A program made the translations under genes and the position numbers. From assembly GCA_958295925.1 (NCBI GenBank), contig CATQHL010000001.1:88676-152675 (forward strand): a stretch of 64,000 nt of DNA. The letters are read 5' to 3'. Below the pieces are notes generated by a model. That model ran no database searches. It had not been told where the DNA came from and saw only the letters and a list, made by a program, of their open reading frames with translations. Numbering within the stretch: position 1 is the stretch's first letter; each line of letters opens with the position of its first letter. The stretch is from an uncultured Acidimicrobiales bacterium (GTDB lineage Bacteria; Actinomycetota; Acidimicrobiia; Acidimicrobiales; CATQHL01). This document shows positions 52,292 to 59,801 of this stretch, piece by piece.

Positions 52292-52786
52292 ATGTCAGAC
52301 GAGACGAAAACGCTGCAGCCTTCGGAGAAAGCCGAGGTAGTTGAGGACAAGAGCGACAGGGAAGTCGGCGACGCCATCGAGCAGCCCGCCAAGGTCATGC
52401 GGCTCGGGGCGATGCTTCGCAGTCTCCTCGAGGAGGTGCGCGAGACCCCTCTAGACAACCGCAGCCGTGACCGCCTGCGTGACGTCTACGAAACCTCTGT
52501 GAATGAACTGGGCTCTGCGCTTTCCACCGACCTGAGGGAGGAGTTGGGCCGACTTGCCCCGCCGTTCGAGGAAGGCACGCCATCGACCGCCGAGCTGAGG
52601 GTGGCCAAGGCCCAGATCGTTGGCTGGCTAGAGGGCCTGGTGCAGGGAATTCAGGCGACCCTGTATGCCCAGCAGGTGTTTGCCCGCCGGCAGCTCGCCG
52701 ACATGCGAGGCCAGCTGCCCAGTGCCACCCAGCCGATTTCCAAACAGGCAAGCGAGGACGTGGCGCACCGGGGCACGTATCTGTAG
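52292..52786 (+). CDS. bpa: Bacterial proteasome activator (Bpa/PafE)
   Basis: ATP-independent ring activator that opens the 20S proteasome gate. The conserved core is QPAKVMRLGAMLRSLLEEVRETPLDNRSRDRL, then LREELGRLAPPF and ELRVAKAQIVGWLEGLVQGIQATLYAQQ. The C-terminus is GTYL; mycobacterial Bpa ends GQYL, the motif that docks in the proteasome. ATG 52292 has a GGGGG stretch upstream; ATG 52280 in frame is an alternative. It implies a Pup-proteasome system elsewhere in the genome. Confidence 0.92.
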   Translation: MSDETKTLQPSEKAEVVEDKSDREVGDAIEQPAKVMRLGAMLRSLLEEVRETPLDNRSRDRLRDVYETSVNELGSALSTDLREELGRLAPPFEEGTPSTAELRVAKAQIVGWLEGLVQGIQATLYAQQVFARRQLADMRGQLPSATQPISKQASEDVAHRGTYL

Positions 52787-52868
52787 GCGTGACACGTGTC
52801 TATAGGCGTGTCCTGCAGGCGGGTTTCCCCCGCCTGACCACGGTGCTTGCCCGAGCCGGCGCCGGGCT

Positions 52869-53825
52869 TCAGGAAAGGGCGCCGAGGAGTGACGCAAAGT
52901 CCTCCGGCAGCTTGGCCGAGTAGTTGACGGTCTCGCCCGTGGCGGGATGAACAAACGAGATTGCCGAGGAGTGAAGCGCCGGGCGGGGGAAGGTGAGCGG
53001 CGATAGAGGGCTCACGGCGCCATCCTTGCCACGATTCCCCGCAGAGGGCGCCCCATAGGCCCGGTCTCCAACGACGGGATGCCCGATGCTGGAGAGGTGG
53101 ACTCGGATTTGATGCGTCCGGCCGGTCTCCAGCCGACAGCGCAGCCAGCTGAGCGCGTCGGGGGCGTCGAAGCACTGCTGGAGCTCGTAATGGGTGCGGG
53201 CTTCCCTGCCGCGGGCTGAGACGGCCATCAGCGTGGGGCGGCGGCTAGAGCGCCCGACGGGGGCGTCAATCACACCGGAACTCCCGGTTGCCCCCCAGCA
53301 GACGACCTCGTAGAGGCGTCGGACGCTCCTCTTGGAGAACTGGCCGACAAGCGACTCATAACCTCGAGGGGTCCGAGCCACCACCATCAACCCGGTGGTG
53401 CCCTTGTCGAGACGGTGGACGATTCCCGGGCGCGTCCTGTCGCCGACCTCGGCGATCTCCGGGTAGCGCGCCAGCAGCCCGGAGCAGAGGGTGGCTGAGG
53501 AACGGCCCGAGCCCGGGTGAACCACAAGGCCGGCCGGTTTGTTGATCACCAGGAAGTCGCCTTCCTCGCAAAGCACCGGGAATTCCACCCGCACATCGGC
53601 CAGGGGCGCGTCCTGCTCTCTCAACCCCGAAAGGGCCGTCTTCGAGACCTCTATCACGTCGCCCTCGCTCAACCGTTCGGAACGGCGCTTCGCCACCACC
53701 CCGTTCAGGCGAACGGCCCCGGCTTCCATCAGCCCGGCGGCGGTGGATCGACTGCAGCCCCAGAGCAGGGAGATTGCCCGATCGAGGCGCTCCCCCCTGA
53801 GGGCGTCAGGAATGCTCTCAGACAT
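52869..53825 (-). CDS. rluD: RluD-family 23S rRNA pseudouridine synthase
   Basis: An N-terminal S4 RNA-binding domain (GERLDRAISLLWGCSRSTAAGLMEAGAVRLNG) is followed by the pseudouridine synthase domain, with catalytic Asp in GIVHRLDKGTTGLMV, the NKPAGLVVHPG motif and RTHQIRVHLSSIGHPVVGD. ATG 53825 gives 318 residues. The rluD-lspA association is common; here the two lipoprotein genes have been inserted between them. Confidence 0.92.
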   Translation of the reverse strand: MSESIPDALRGERLDRAISLLWGCSRSTAAGLMEAGAVRLNGVVAKRRSERLSEGDVIEVSKTALSGLREQDAPLADVRVEFPVLCEEGDFLVINKPAGLVVHPGSGRSSATLCSGLLARYPEIAEVGDRTRPGIVHRLDKGTTGLMVVARTPRGYESLVGQFSKRSVRRLYEVVCWGATGSSGVIDAPVGRSSRRPTLMAVSARGREARTHYELQQCFDAPDALSWLRCRLETGRTHQIRVHLSSIGHPVVGDRAYGAPSAGNRGKDGAVSPLSPLTFPRPALHSSAISFVHPATGETVNYSAKLPEDFASLLGALS

Positions 53826-53909
53826 CGGCAGGGGGTGAATGCGGGCCGCTGGCGGGTTCGTGAGCGGGCACAATCCAGGTCCCAGCGGCGGGCGCGAGGT
53901 GCTGAGTCC

Positions 53910-56900
53910 TCAGTCTGGCCAGATTTCTGTTTCGTAGGCGGATACGAGCTTGGCCCCGACATTGGGATCGGACGCTGCGACGAACTTCACCTCGTCGCCG
54001 GTGCGGGTCAGCCAGGCGAAATCGTTGCCCTCCCAGATGGCGGTCTCGTCGCCACTTTGAGGCACGTCGCGGTTGCTGGAGGTGTCCATGGCCACAGTTA
54101 TGTATTCACGCATCGCCGCGGCAAACTCCACCGCATCCTGCTGAGTGTCGCCGCGATAGTCGAGATCAAACACAACATCCTCGCCGTTGAACCAAAATGA
54201 ATAGCGATCACCGCCCCAGCCCTTCACAGAAGCCCTGGTATGCCCGCTCTCCCCGCTTTTGCCGAAAATCTGATCAAATATTACTGCGAAACCCATTTCA
54301 CCCCAGGTTGAGGAGTGTTGCAGCTCATATCCTTCCACCTCAAAACCAAGATGGTCGACATTCAGTGGCAATTCATCCGGGTAGCTTTGCGGAAAGTATA
54401 TCTGTTCGGTTGAGGCGGGTGGATTGGAATAGATAGCATTAATTGCCGAGTAGTCCCTATCTGCATGGATTTCTCGCACGAAATTGCTTCCTGATATGTA
54501 CCGAAAGTAGAAAGCGTCTCGAAGGAACGAGGGAACCCTCCAGGGGTTCGCTGATTCGTTAGGACGCGTCCACACTGCTTTGTCTAGCTCGTCTCGTTCT
54601 TCAGCACTCAATACGTACTGGTAGTACAAGTTCTCCGCTAACCGTGCGTCGCCTTCTATAAGCGCATTCAAAGCGCTTCTCTCTTCGAATCGCTTTTCTT
54701 CTATCAGAGTGTCGACCATTGCGGTGAAGTTGAAGTGCTGGTCGGTGAGTGCGTGAATAAGCTCATGAATCAGTACGCGACGATGAATAGGGCCAATCCC
54801 TTCTGCCCCCAGCGGTACTACGAGTTCTGAGTTTTCGGCGTCGTAGAACCCTGCGATGGAACCTGAATACATCTCCCTGTAGAGTTCCGTTAGCGAGTCC
54901 TCAGGCTCCAACAAGCCAAGCAAGGTGTAGAGCTCCTCCGCGGCATCAAGGTCGACTAGCGCTTCTTCAAGATCTTCTGCTACACGCTGATTGAAACTTT
55001 CCGGATTCAGCAAAACCACGTTCGGAGGCTCTTTGAATTGCAACCCCCTGACTCGCTGGGCGAACCCGACCAAGTCAGCGATGACGTCGTTGTAGCGAGA
55101 GGCTAAATTGACTGCGTCGGGTGTTATGTCTGCGCTGGACGCATCGGCGACTCGAAGTGGTTCCTCTGCGTCGTCTTCGGGTAAACCTCCCTGCTCCTCA
55201 GATGAATCCCCCGGCTCCTCAGATGAATCCTCCGGCTCCTCAAAAGAATCCCCCGTACCCTCAGAAGAATCCCCCGGCTCCCCAGAAGAATCCCCCGTAC
55301 CCTCAGAAGAATCCCCCGGCTCCTCAGATGTATCTTCCGACTCACCTGTGGAATCCTCCGAAGTAGTCAAATCCGGAGTTTCCTCCCCGTAGTGATCGGC
55401 TAGCAGGACGCCTACCTCAGGATCTGTGGCCGCAATGAATCTCACATAGTCGCCCGATATGGACAGCCAGGCGTAGTCGGCCCCCGACCAGGTGGTGGTG
55501 TTGCCGGACATGTCGGGCTCTCCCACGTCCATGGCGGTCGAGACGAAATTCTGCATTTCCTCGTACATCTCCGAAGCGTCGGATGTTTCGTCGCCCCGGT
55601 AGGTAAGCGCAAAAGCCGTTTCAGCCCCCCTCGACCACAGGGAGTACCGGTCTCCCCCCCACCCTTTGACAGATTCCCTGTATTCACTGTCATCAGGTTC
55701 CCAAGGGTCTAAGAAGCCTATAGGGCTCAAAATGCCGAAGATTTGGTTGAACATTGTTTCGAACCCATATTCCCCCCAAGTTGCGGAACGAGCGAGTTCG
55801 TATCCAGAGACATCTGCGATGGGGTGTTCGACATCTAGAGGCACTTCACCTGGATAGCTTCCTGGAAAGTAGGCTTGCTCTGTACTCACCGGCGGGTCGA
55901 TGTAGGCGGCATTGATCGCCTCCATTCCGCCCTTGCCTTCAAGCTGACCCACGAATCTTCTGCCTGCTATATAATAAAATGAGATTGATTCCGTCACAAA
56001 ATAAGGGATCGCTCTTGTGTCAGTCGCTTCAGGGGGTTCGATCCTTGTTTCGCGACTCAGTTCCCTCTGCTCCCTAGAAGACAGATCGTTGAAGTGGGTT
56101 TCCTCAACGAGCATTGCGTCGCCTTCAATCAAGGCACCTAGTGCGGCTAGAGCGTCTTCTTCGTCGGCCTCGTCGAGTTTGGCCGCAAGAGCGGAAAAGT
56201 CAAAGTGCTGGTCGGTTAAAGCATGAACCAATTCGTGTATCAAAATCTGGCGGTCCAGCAGACTGATCCCCTCGCTGTGTATTGGAACGACCACTTCTTT
56301 AGTATCATCGTCGTAAAACCCGACAACTCCGGCCGTAAACAAGTCCTTGTAGTATTGCTCAAGGGAATCCTCCTCAGGCATTAGACCCAGCAGTTTGTAG
56401 AGTCCTTCGCCTATCTCCAATTCGGTCAGATTGTCCCCCAGGTCCAAGCCTTCACTCTTACGTTCGTTGAAGTCCTCAACACTTAACAGCACGACATTTG
56501 GAGGCTCAAGGAATTCCAATTCGCGGATACTTTCCACGGTTTCGATAATTTCAGCTATCTCCTCTTCATAAAGGGATGCCAGATCGCCGCCTGAATCCGT
56601 CTCGATACGGGAATCATCAGCAGTATCTGTGGTTTCATCAGGCGTGGAACCTGTGGCTGCAGGTTTACCTGCCTCGCTGGTCGTGGTGGGTGGGGAGGTT
56701 TCCCGTTCAATTGTGGTGGGTGGGGAGGTTTCCCGTTCAGTAGTGGTCGTAGCAGCAGTAGTGTCGGGGGGTTGATCAACGTCGGTGCCGGTCGGGGGCG
56801 CTGCTGTTGCGCCTGTCGTGGTGGTGCTGGCGCCATCTTCTGGTGAGGCAGGATCGATTTCGTTTGGGATGCCGCAGGCAACCCCGACGAGGGTTGTAAG

Positions 56901-56942
56901 ACAAACCGCCAGCGCCAGCCGTTTTGTTGGTTTCAGAATCAC
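53910..56942 (-). CDS. Lipoprotein with two HExxH (gluzincin-like) domains
   Basis: A 1010-residue exported protein. A signal peptide ends VGVAC at about residue 23, followed by a Thr/Pro/Glu-rich stalk with two ERETSPPTT repeats. Domain 1 (about 120-530) has HELVHALTDQHF (zinc His236, Glu237, His240) and then LIEGDAMLVE. Domain 2 (about 610-1010) has HELIHALTDQHF near residue 724 and LIEGDARLAE. The conserved EGDA Glu is the likely third zinc ligand, as in gluzincins. A seven-residue acidic repeat links the domains. Both domains match the single-domain neighbour. The protease substrate is unknown. Confidence 0.8.
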   Translation of the reverse strand: MILKPTKRLALAVCLTTLVGVACGIPNEIDPASPEDGASTTTTGATAAPPTGTDVDQPPDTTAATTTTERETSPPTTIERETSPPTTTSEAGKPAATGSTPDETTDTADDSRIETDSGGDLASLYEEEIAEIIETVESIRELEFLEPPNVVLLSVEDFNERKSEGLDLGDNLTELEIGEGLYKLLGLMPEEDSLEQYYKDLFTAGVVGFYDDDTKEVVVPIHSEGISLLDRQILIHELVHALTDQHFDFSALAAKLDEADEEDALAALGALIEGDAMLVEETHFNDLSSREQRELSRETRIEPPEATDTRAIPYFVTESISFYYIAGRRFVGQLEGKGGMEAINAAYIDPPVSTEQAYFPGSYPGEVPLDVEHPIADVSGYELARSATWGEYGFETMFNQIFGILSPIGFLDPWEPDDSEYRESVKGWGGDRYSLWSRGAETAFALTYRGDETSDASEMYEEMQNFVSTAMDVGEPDMSGNTTTWSGADYAWLSISGDYVRFIAATDPEVGVLLADHYGEETPDLTTSEDSTGESEDTSEEPGDSSEGTGDSSGEPGDSSEGTGDSFEEPEDSSEEPGDSSEEQGGLPEDDAEEPLRVADASSADITPDAVNLASRYNDVIADLVGFAQRVRGLQFKEPPNVVLLNPESFNQRVAEDLEEALVDLDAAEELYTLLGLLEPEDSLTELYREMYSGSIAGFYDAENSELVVPLGAEGIGPIHRRVLIHELIHALTDQHFNFTAMVDTLIEEKRFEERSALNALIEGDARLAENLYYQYVLSAEERDELDKAVWTRPNESANPWRVPSFLRDAFYFRYISGSNFVREIHADRDYSAINAIYSNPPASTEQIYFPQSYPDELPLNVDHLGFEVEGYELQHSSTWGEMGFAVIFDQIFGKSGESGHTRASVKGWGGDRYSFWFNGEDVVFDLDYRGDTQQDAVEFAAAMREYITVAMDTSSNRDVPQSGDETAIWEGNDFAWLTRTGDEVKFVAASDPNVGAKLVSAYETEIWPD
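55198..55344 (-). repeat. Seven 21-bp tandem repeats coding the inter-domain linker
   Basis: Copies start every 21 bases at 55198, 55219, 55240, 55261, 55282, 55303 and 55324. They encode variants of Glu-Glu-Pro-Gly-Asp-Ser-Ser joining the two HExxH domains. The period preserves the frame, so copy changes would only change the linker length. Confidence 0.92.
56683..56739 (-). repeat. 30-bp period duplication coding the stalk repeat
   Basis: Two identical 27-base segments at 56683-56709 and 56713-56739 encode the repeated ERETSPPTT in the stalk of the two-domain lipoprotein. Confidence 0.85.
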
Positions 56943-56955
56943 TTAGGAGTCTCCG

Positions 56956-56991
56956 AGGCTGTCATCGGTGAAAAGGCTGTCATCGGTGAAA
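56956..56991 (-). repeat. 18-bp perfect tandem repeat upstream of the two-domain lipoprotein gene
   Basis: AGGCTGTCATCGGTGAAA is present twice head to tail, 13 to 49 bases before the start codon, where it could affect translation initiation or the promoter. A second small duplication (GGTCTGTGGCCAT, 57006-57018 and 57022-57034) lies just beyond. Confidence 0.85.
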
Positions 56992-57079
56992 TACACGTAT
57001 TTGCTGGTCTGTGGCCATGCAGGTCTGTGGCCATATCAGCGAAGGCGACCACCTCAACGAGTCGTCTGGAACCGGTGAT

Positions 57080-58483
57080 TCAAAAGTCGTCATAGTTGGA
57101 AACGAGAAAATCGCCGACTTCGGGGTCGGACGCAGCGATGAAGCGCAGCATGTCGCCCGAAATCGACAGCCAGGCGAAGTCCTCCCCCCGCCAAGTAACG
57201 CTCTTGCCGGCGGCGGAGGGTTCACCCACGTTCATGGCGGTGGAGACGTATTCCCTAAAGGCCTCGAACAACTCCGAGGCGTCGGACGCCTCGTCGCCCC
57301 TGTAACTCAAAGCGAAGGCAGTATCGGCTCCGTCAAACCAGTGGGAATAGACGTCCGCCCCCCAACCCTCGACAGCCGGACGTTCAATGCCTGCCTGGGT
57401 GGGCCGCCGGCCTCTGGTGCCGGTCTTCCCGGATTCAAATACCTGGTCGAACATCAGCGAAAACCAAAGAGCCCCCCAGGTCGAAGCGTGGTCAAGCTCG
57501 TAACCCGATACTTCAGGGATTGGATGCTCGATATCCACCGGCAACTCATCAGGGTACTTCTCTGGCTGATAAATCTGCTCAGTGGAAACAGGAAGGTTGC
57601 TGTATGCGGCATTGACGGCTTCGAAAAATCCCTTTCCCACTGAAATCTTGTCATCCTCAAACGTCAGCGCATTCTCGTCTAACAGACTCTTTACAAAATA
57701 ACCACCGTAGGCGTACGGGAACGAGAGGGATTCCTCCAGAAAGAATGGCAACGACTGCTCAGGGTTGGAATCGGCAGGTTCAAAATACCCTGTAATGTCA
57801 GACTGTTCATCGGGCGTCAACTCGGAAATAAAATACACCTTTTCACTTTCGACAGCGTCCCCCTCTACCAACGCCTGCAGCGCAAACAATTGATCGTACT
57901 TGTATTCCTCATCCAGCGAATCGTAAGTGGCTCCAAAGTTGAAGTGCTGATCGGTAAGAGCATGAACCAATTCGTGTACCAACGAACTGCGTTCCGCCAT
58001 ATCGAATCCCGTTTCGTCGATGGGCACCACAACCTCCCGGGTATCGGAGTCGTAATACGCCGACACCGATTGTGTGATCAAGCTCTTGTAGTAGTCCTCT
58101 AAAGAATCCTCAGGCTCTAGCAGGCCCAGAAGGGTGCAGAGAGCATCGAACGCCTCGACATCTGCGTACTCCTCCTCGGCTATCTCTTCTAAACGTTGAA
58201 GAAACGGCTCAGGCTCCAATAGCAGAACCTTTGGCTGTTCGAGGAACTGCAGTCCCCTGACCCTTTCGGTCACCTCGATGAGATCGGATATTTCGCCTTC
58301 AAATTGCACGTTCAGAGGCGTAGCGGCGCTCGTGCTTTGAGACGGCGAGGCGCCCCCGATTGAAGAATCATCGGCGTCAGATTCCGGAACGGTCGCACCT
58401 TCTTCGCCGGATGCGCCACAGGAGACGATCATTGTGCACATGACCAGGCTCAATAGAGTCGCCCCAACTTTACGCTTCGACAT
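57080..58483 (-). CDS. Lipoprotein with one HExxH (gluzincin-like) domain
   Basis: A 467-residue paralogue of the neighbouring two-domain protein. The signal peptide ends TMIVSC, a good lipobox. The zinc motif is HELVHALTDQHF, with VEGDAVESE as the likely third ligand. Shared landmarks include VRGLQFLEQPKVLLLEPE, YYDSDTREVVVPI, PVSTEQIYQPEKYPDELPVDIEHPIPEVSGYEL and WGADVYSHWF. It lies immediately after lspA, the lipoprotein signal peptidase, which fits an exported lipoprotein. Confidence 0.8.
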   Translation of the reverse strand: MSKRKVGATLLSLVMCTMIVSCGASGEEGATVPESDADDSSIGGASPSQSTSAATPLNVQFEGEISDLIEVTERVRGLQFLEQPKVLLLEPEPFLQRLEEIAEEEYADVEAFDALCTLLGLLEPEDSLEDYYKSLITQSVSAYYDSDTREVVVPIDETGFDMAERSSLVHELVHALTDQHFNFGATYDSLDEEYKYDQLFALQALVEGDAVESEKVYFISELTPDEQSDITGYFEPADSNPEQSLPFFLEESLSFPYAYGGYFVKSLLDENALTFEDDKISVGKGFFEAVNAAYSNLPVSTEQIYQPEKYPDELPVDIEHPIPEVSGYELDHASTWGALWFSLMFDQVFESGKTGTRGRRPTQAGIERPAVEGWGADVYSHWFDGADTAFALSYRGDEASDASELFEAFREYVSTAMNVGEPSAAGKSVTWRGEDFAWLSISGDMLRFIAASDPEVGDFLVSNYDDF

Positions 58484-58486
58484 TAC

Positions 58487-58541
58487 GCTTTGACATCTTG
58501 AGATTCTTCAACTTGCTTTGACATCTTGAGATTCTTCAACT
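58487..58541 (-). repeat. 27-bp near-tandem repeat at the lspA end
   Basis: Identical 27-base copies at 58487-58513 and 58515-58541, containing GACATCTTGAGATTCTTCAA. The right copy codes the last residues of LspA; the left copy carries the lspA stop and lies in the leader of the next lipoprotein gene. A clean duplication covering a gene end. Confidence 0.92.
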
Positions 58542-59125
58542 ATTTCCGCACGATCCGCGCCTTGAGGAGTTCGCTGCTGTCTTCTGTGTTGTTTTGAAAA
58601 CAGAGAGTGGATCAAGAACAACAACACTCCGCAGGTAATCCCGGAATCGGCCACGTTGAACACCGGCCACCACTGAAAGTCGATGAAGTCGACCACCTTT
58701 CCGCCGAAGAAACTCCCCTCTCCCCTGAACGCCCTGTCGCCAAGATTGCCGAGCGCCCCTCCTAGCACGAGCCCCGCCACAACCGCCACGAAACGGTTCG
58801 TGTTGCGCCAGGTTGCGACCACTATGAACAGCGAGACGATTACCACGAGCACCGTGATGTAGGGCGCCAGCGAGGAGCCCAGCCCGAAGGCCGCCCCGTC
58901 GTTGTAGACGAGGCGAAGTCGCAGCGTCCAGAAGAGGTCTATGTTGCGATCCGCCAGCGTGTTGACTGCCCAGAGCTTGGTGAGCTGATCGGCGAGCAGC
59001 CAAAGACCGGCCACGCCGGCTAGCAGCAGGCGGAGGTTTCCTGCTCGGCGACCCTTGGCTTGTTCAGGGTGGGAAGTGGCCGTCTGCGGCTCAGTGTCGT
59101 CGGAGGCCGCCGGCTTTGTGCTCAA
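58508..59125 (-). CDS. lspA: Lipoprotein signal peptidase
   Basis: Aspartic signal peptidase II cleaving prolipoproteins in the membrane. It has four hydrophobic helices; the catalytic Asp pair is in GNLGDRAF and FNVADSGI, and the substrate-site NDGAAFG is present. The N- and C-terminal tails are hydrophilic (205 residues in total). Its start overlaps the 3' end of the DksA-like gene by about 35 bases. Confidence 0.95.
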   Translation of the reverse strand: MSTKPAASDDTEPQTATSHPEQAKGRRAGNLRLLLAGVAGLWLLADQLTKLWAVNTLADRNIDLFWTLRLRLVYNDGAAFGLGSSLAPYITVLVVIVSLFIVVATWRNTNRFVAVVAGLVLGGALGNLGDRAFRGEGSFFGGKVVDFIDFQWWPVFNVADSGITCGVLLFLIHSLFSKQHRRQQRTPQGADRAEIVEESQDVKAS

Positions 59126-59666
59126 CCCTTACCGCTGCCCAGGGAATGGCTCTGAGCCTTTCCATTTGTATCGGCTTGCCCGAGACCACGCAGATGCCGT
59201 AGGTGCCGTCGTCGAGGCGCTTAAGCGCTTCGTCTATCTGCTTGACCGCTGCCTGCGCCTGCGCGCTGAGGGCGAGATCTCGCTCGCGCTCCACAGCCCA
59301 GCTGGCGCCCTCTCCGGATTCCTCGTCGAATTGGACATCGCCGGGCTCGCGCTGGGCGAGCAGCGAATCGGCCTCCTCGGCCATCAGTTCCGCTGACCTC
59401 ACGTATTTTGCCCTTTCCCTCTGGAGGGCGGCCTTCTGCTTCGCCAGGAACTCTTCTGAGAGGCGACGGGCGGGCTTGGACTGAGGCTTGGCGACCTTTC
59501 CCTGAGCGCCTTTGGACTTGGATGCGCCTTTGGACTTGGACGTGGAGGCCGACCTGTTGCTTCCCTTGGACTGCGCGGGAGTTCCCTTGGACTGTGCTGG
59601 GCTCTTTCCAGCGGCCTTATTCTTTGCTGCGCCGCGGGACGGCTTTTCGGCTGATTGTTCCGTCAT
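59091..59666 (-). CDS. DksA/TraR-like protein lacking the zinc-finger cysteines
   Basis: The C-terminal 120 residues have the coiled-coil helices (RLSEEFLAKQKAALQRERAKYVRS, VKQIDEALKRLDDGTYG) and the DksA/TraR end (ICVVSGKPIQMERLRAIPWAAVRVEHKAG). Only one of the four zinc Cys remains, so no metal finger can form. The first 70 residues are Lys/Ser/Gly/Ala-rich with SKG-type repeats, likely disordered and nucleic-acid binding. It probably acts at RNA polymerase (inference from the family). Confidence 0.82.
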   Translation of the reverse strand: MTEQSAEKPSRGAAKNKAAGKSPAQSKGTPAQSKGSNRSASTSKSKGASKSKGAQGKVAKPQSKPARRLSEEFLAKQKAALQRERAKYVRSAELMAEEADSLLAQREPGDVQFDEESGEGASWAVERERDLALSAQAQAAVKQIDEALKRLDDGTYGICVVSGKPIQMERLRAIPWAAVRVEHKAGGLRRH

Positions 59667-59801
59667 TTTCCTCTGACTCTTTCTCCATTTAAGCGTCGCC
59701 GCCTTCTTTGTTCGGGATTGCCGACAGAGGTCGCTCCAAAACCCTGCAGAGCATTCATTGTACAGTTACACCTCTGTCACATAAGTCAGCCAATTAAAAA
59801 A

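Noticed and set aside
59667..59801. T-box riboswitch upstream of ileS
   Set aside because: The gap is only about 135 bases and lacks a T-box sequence (AGGGTGG-like) or specifier stem that I can see.
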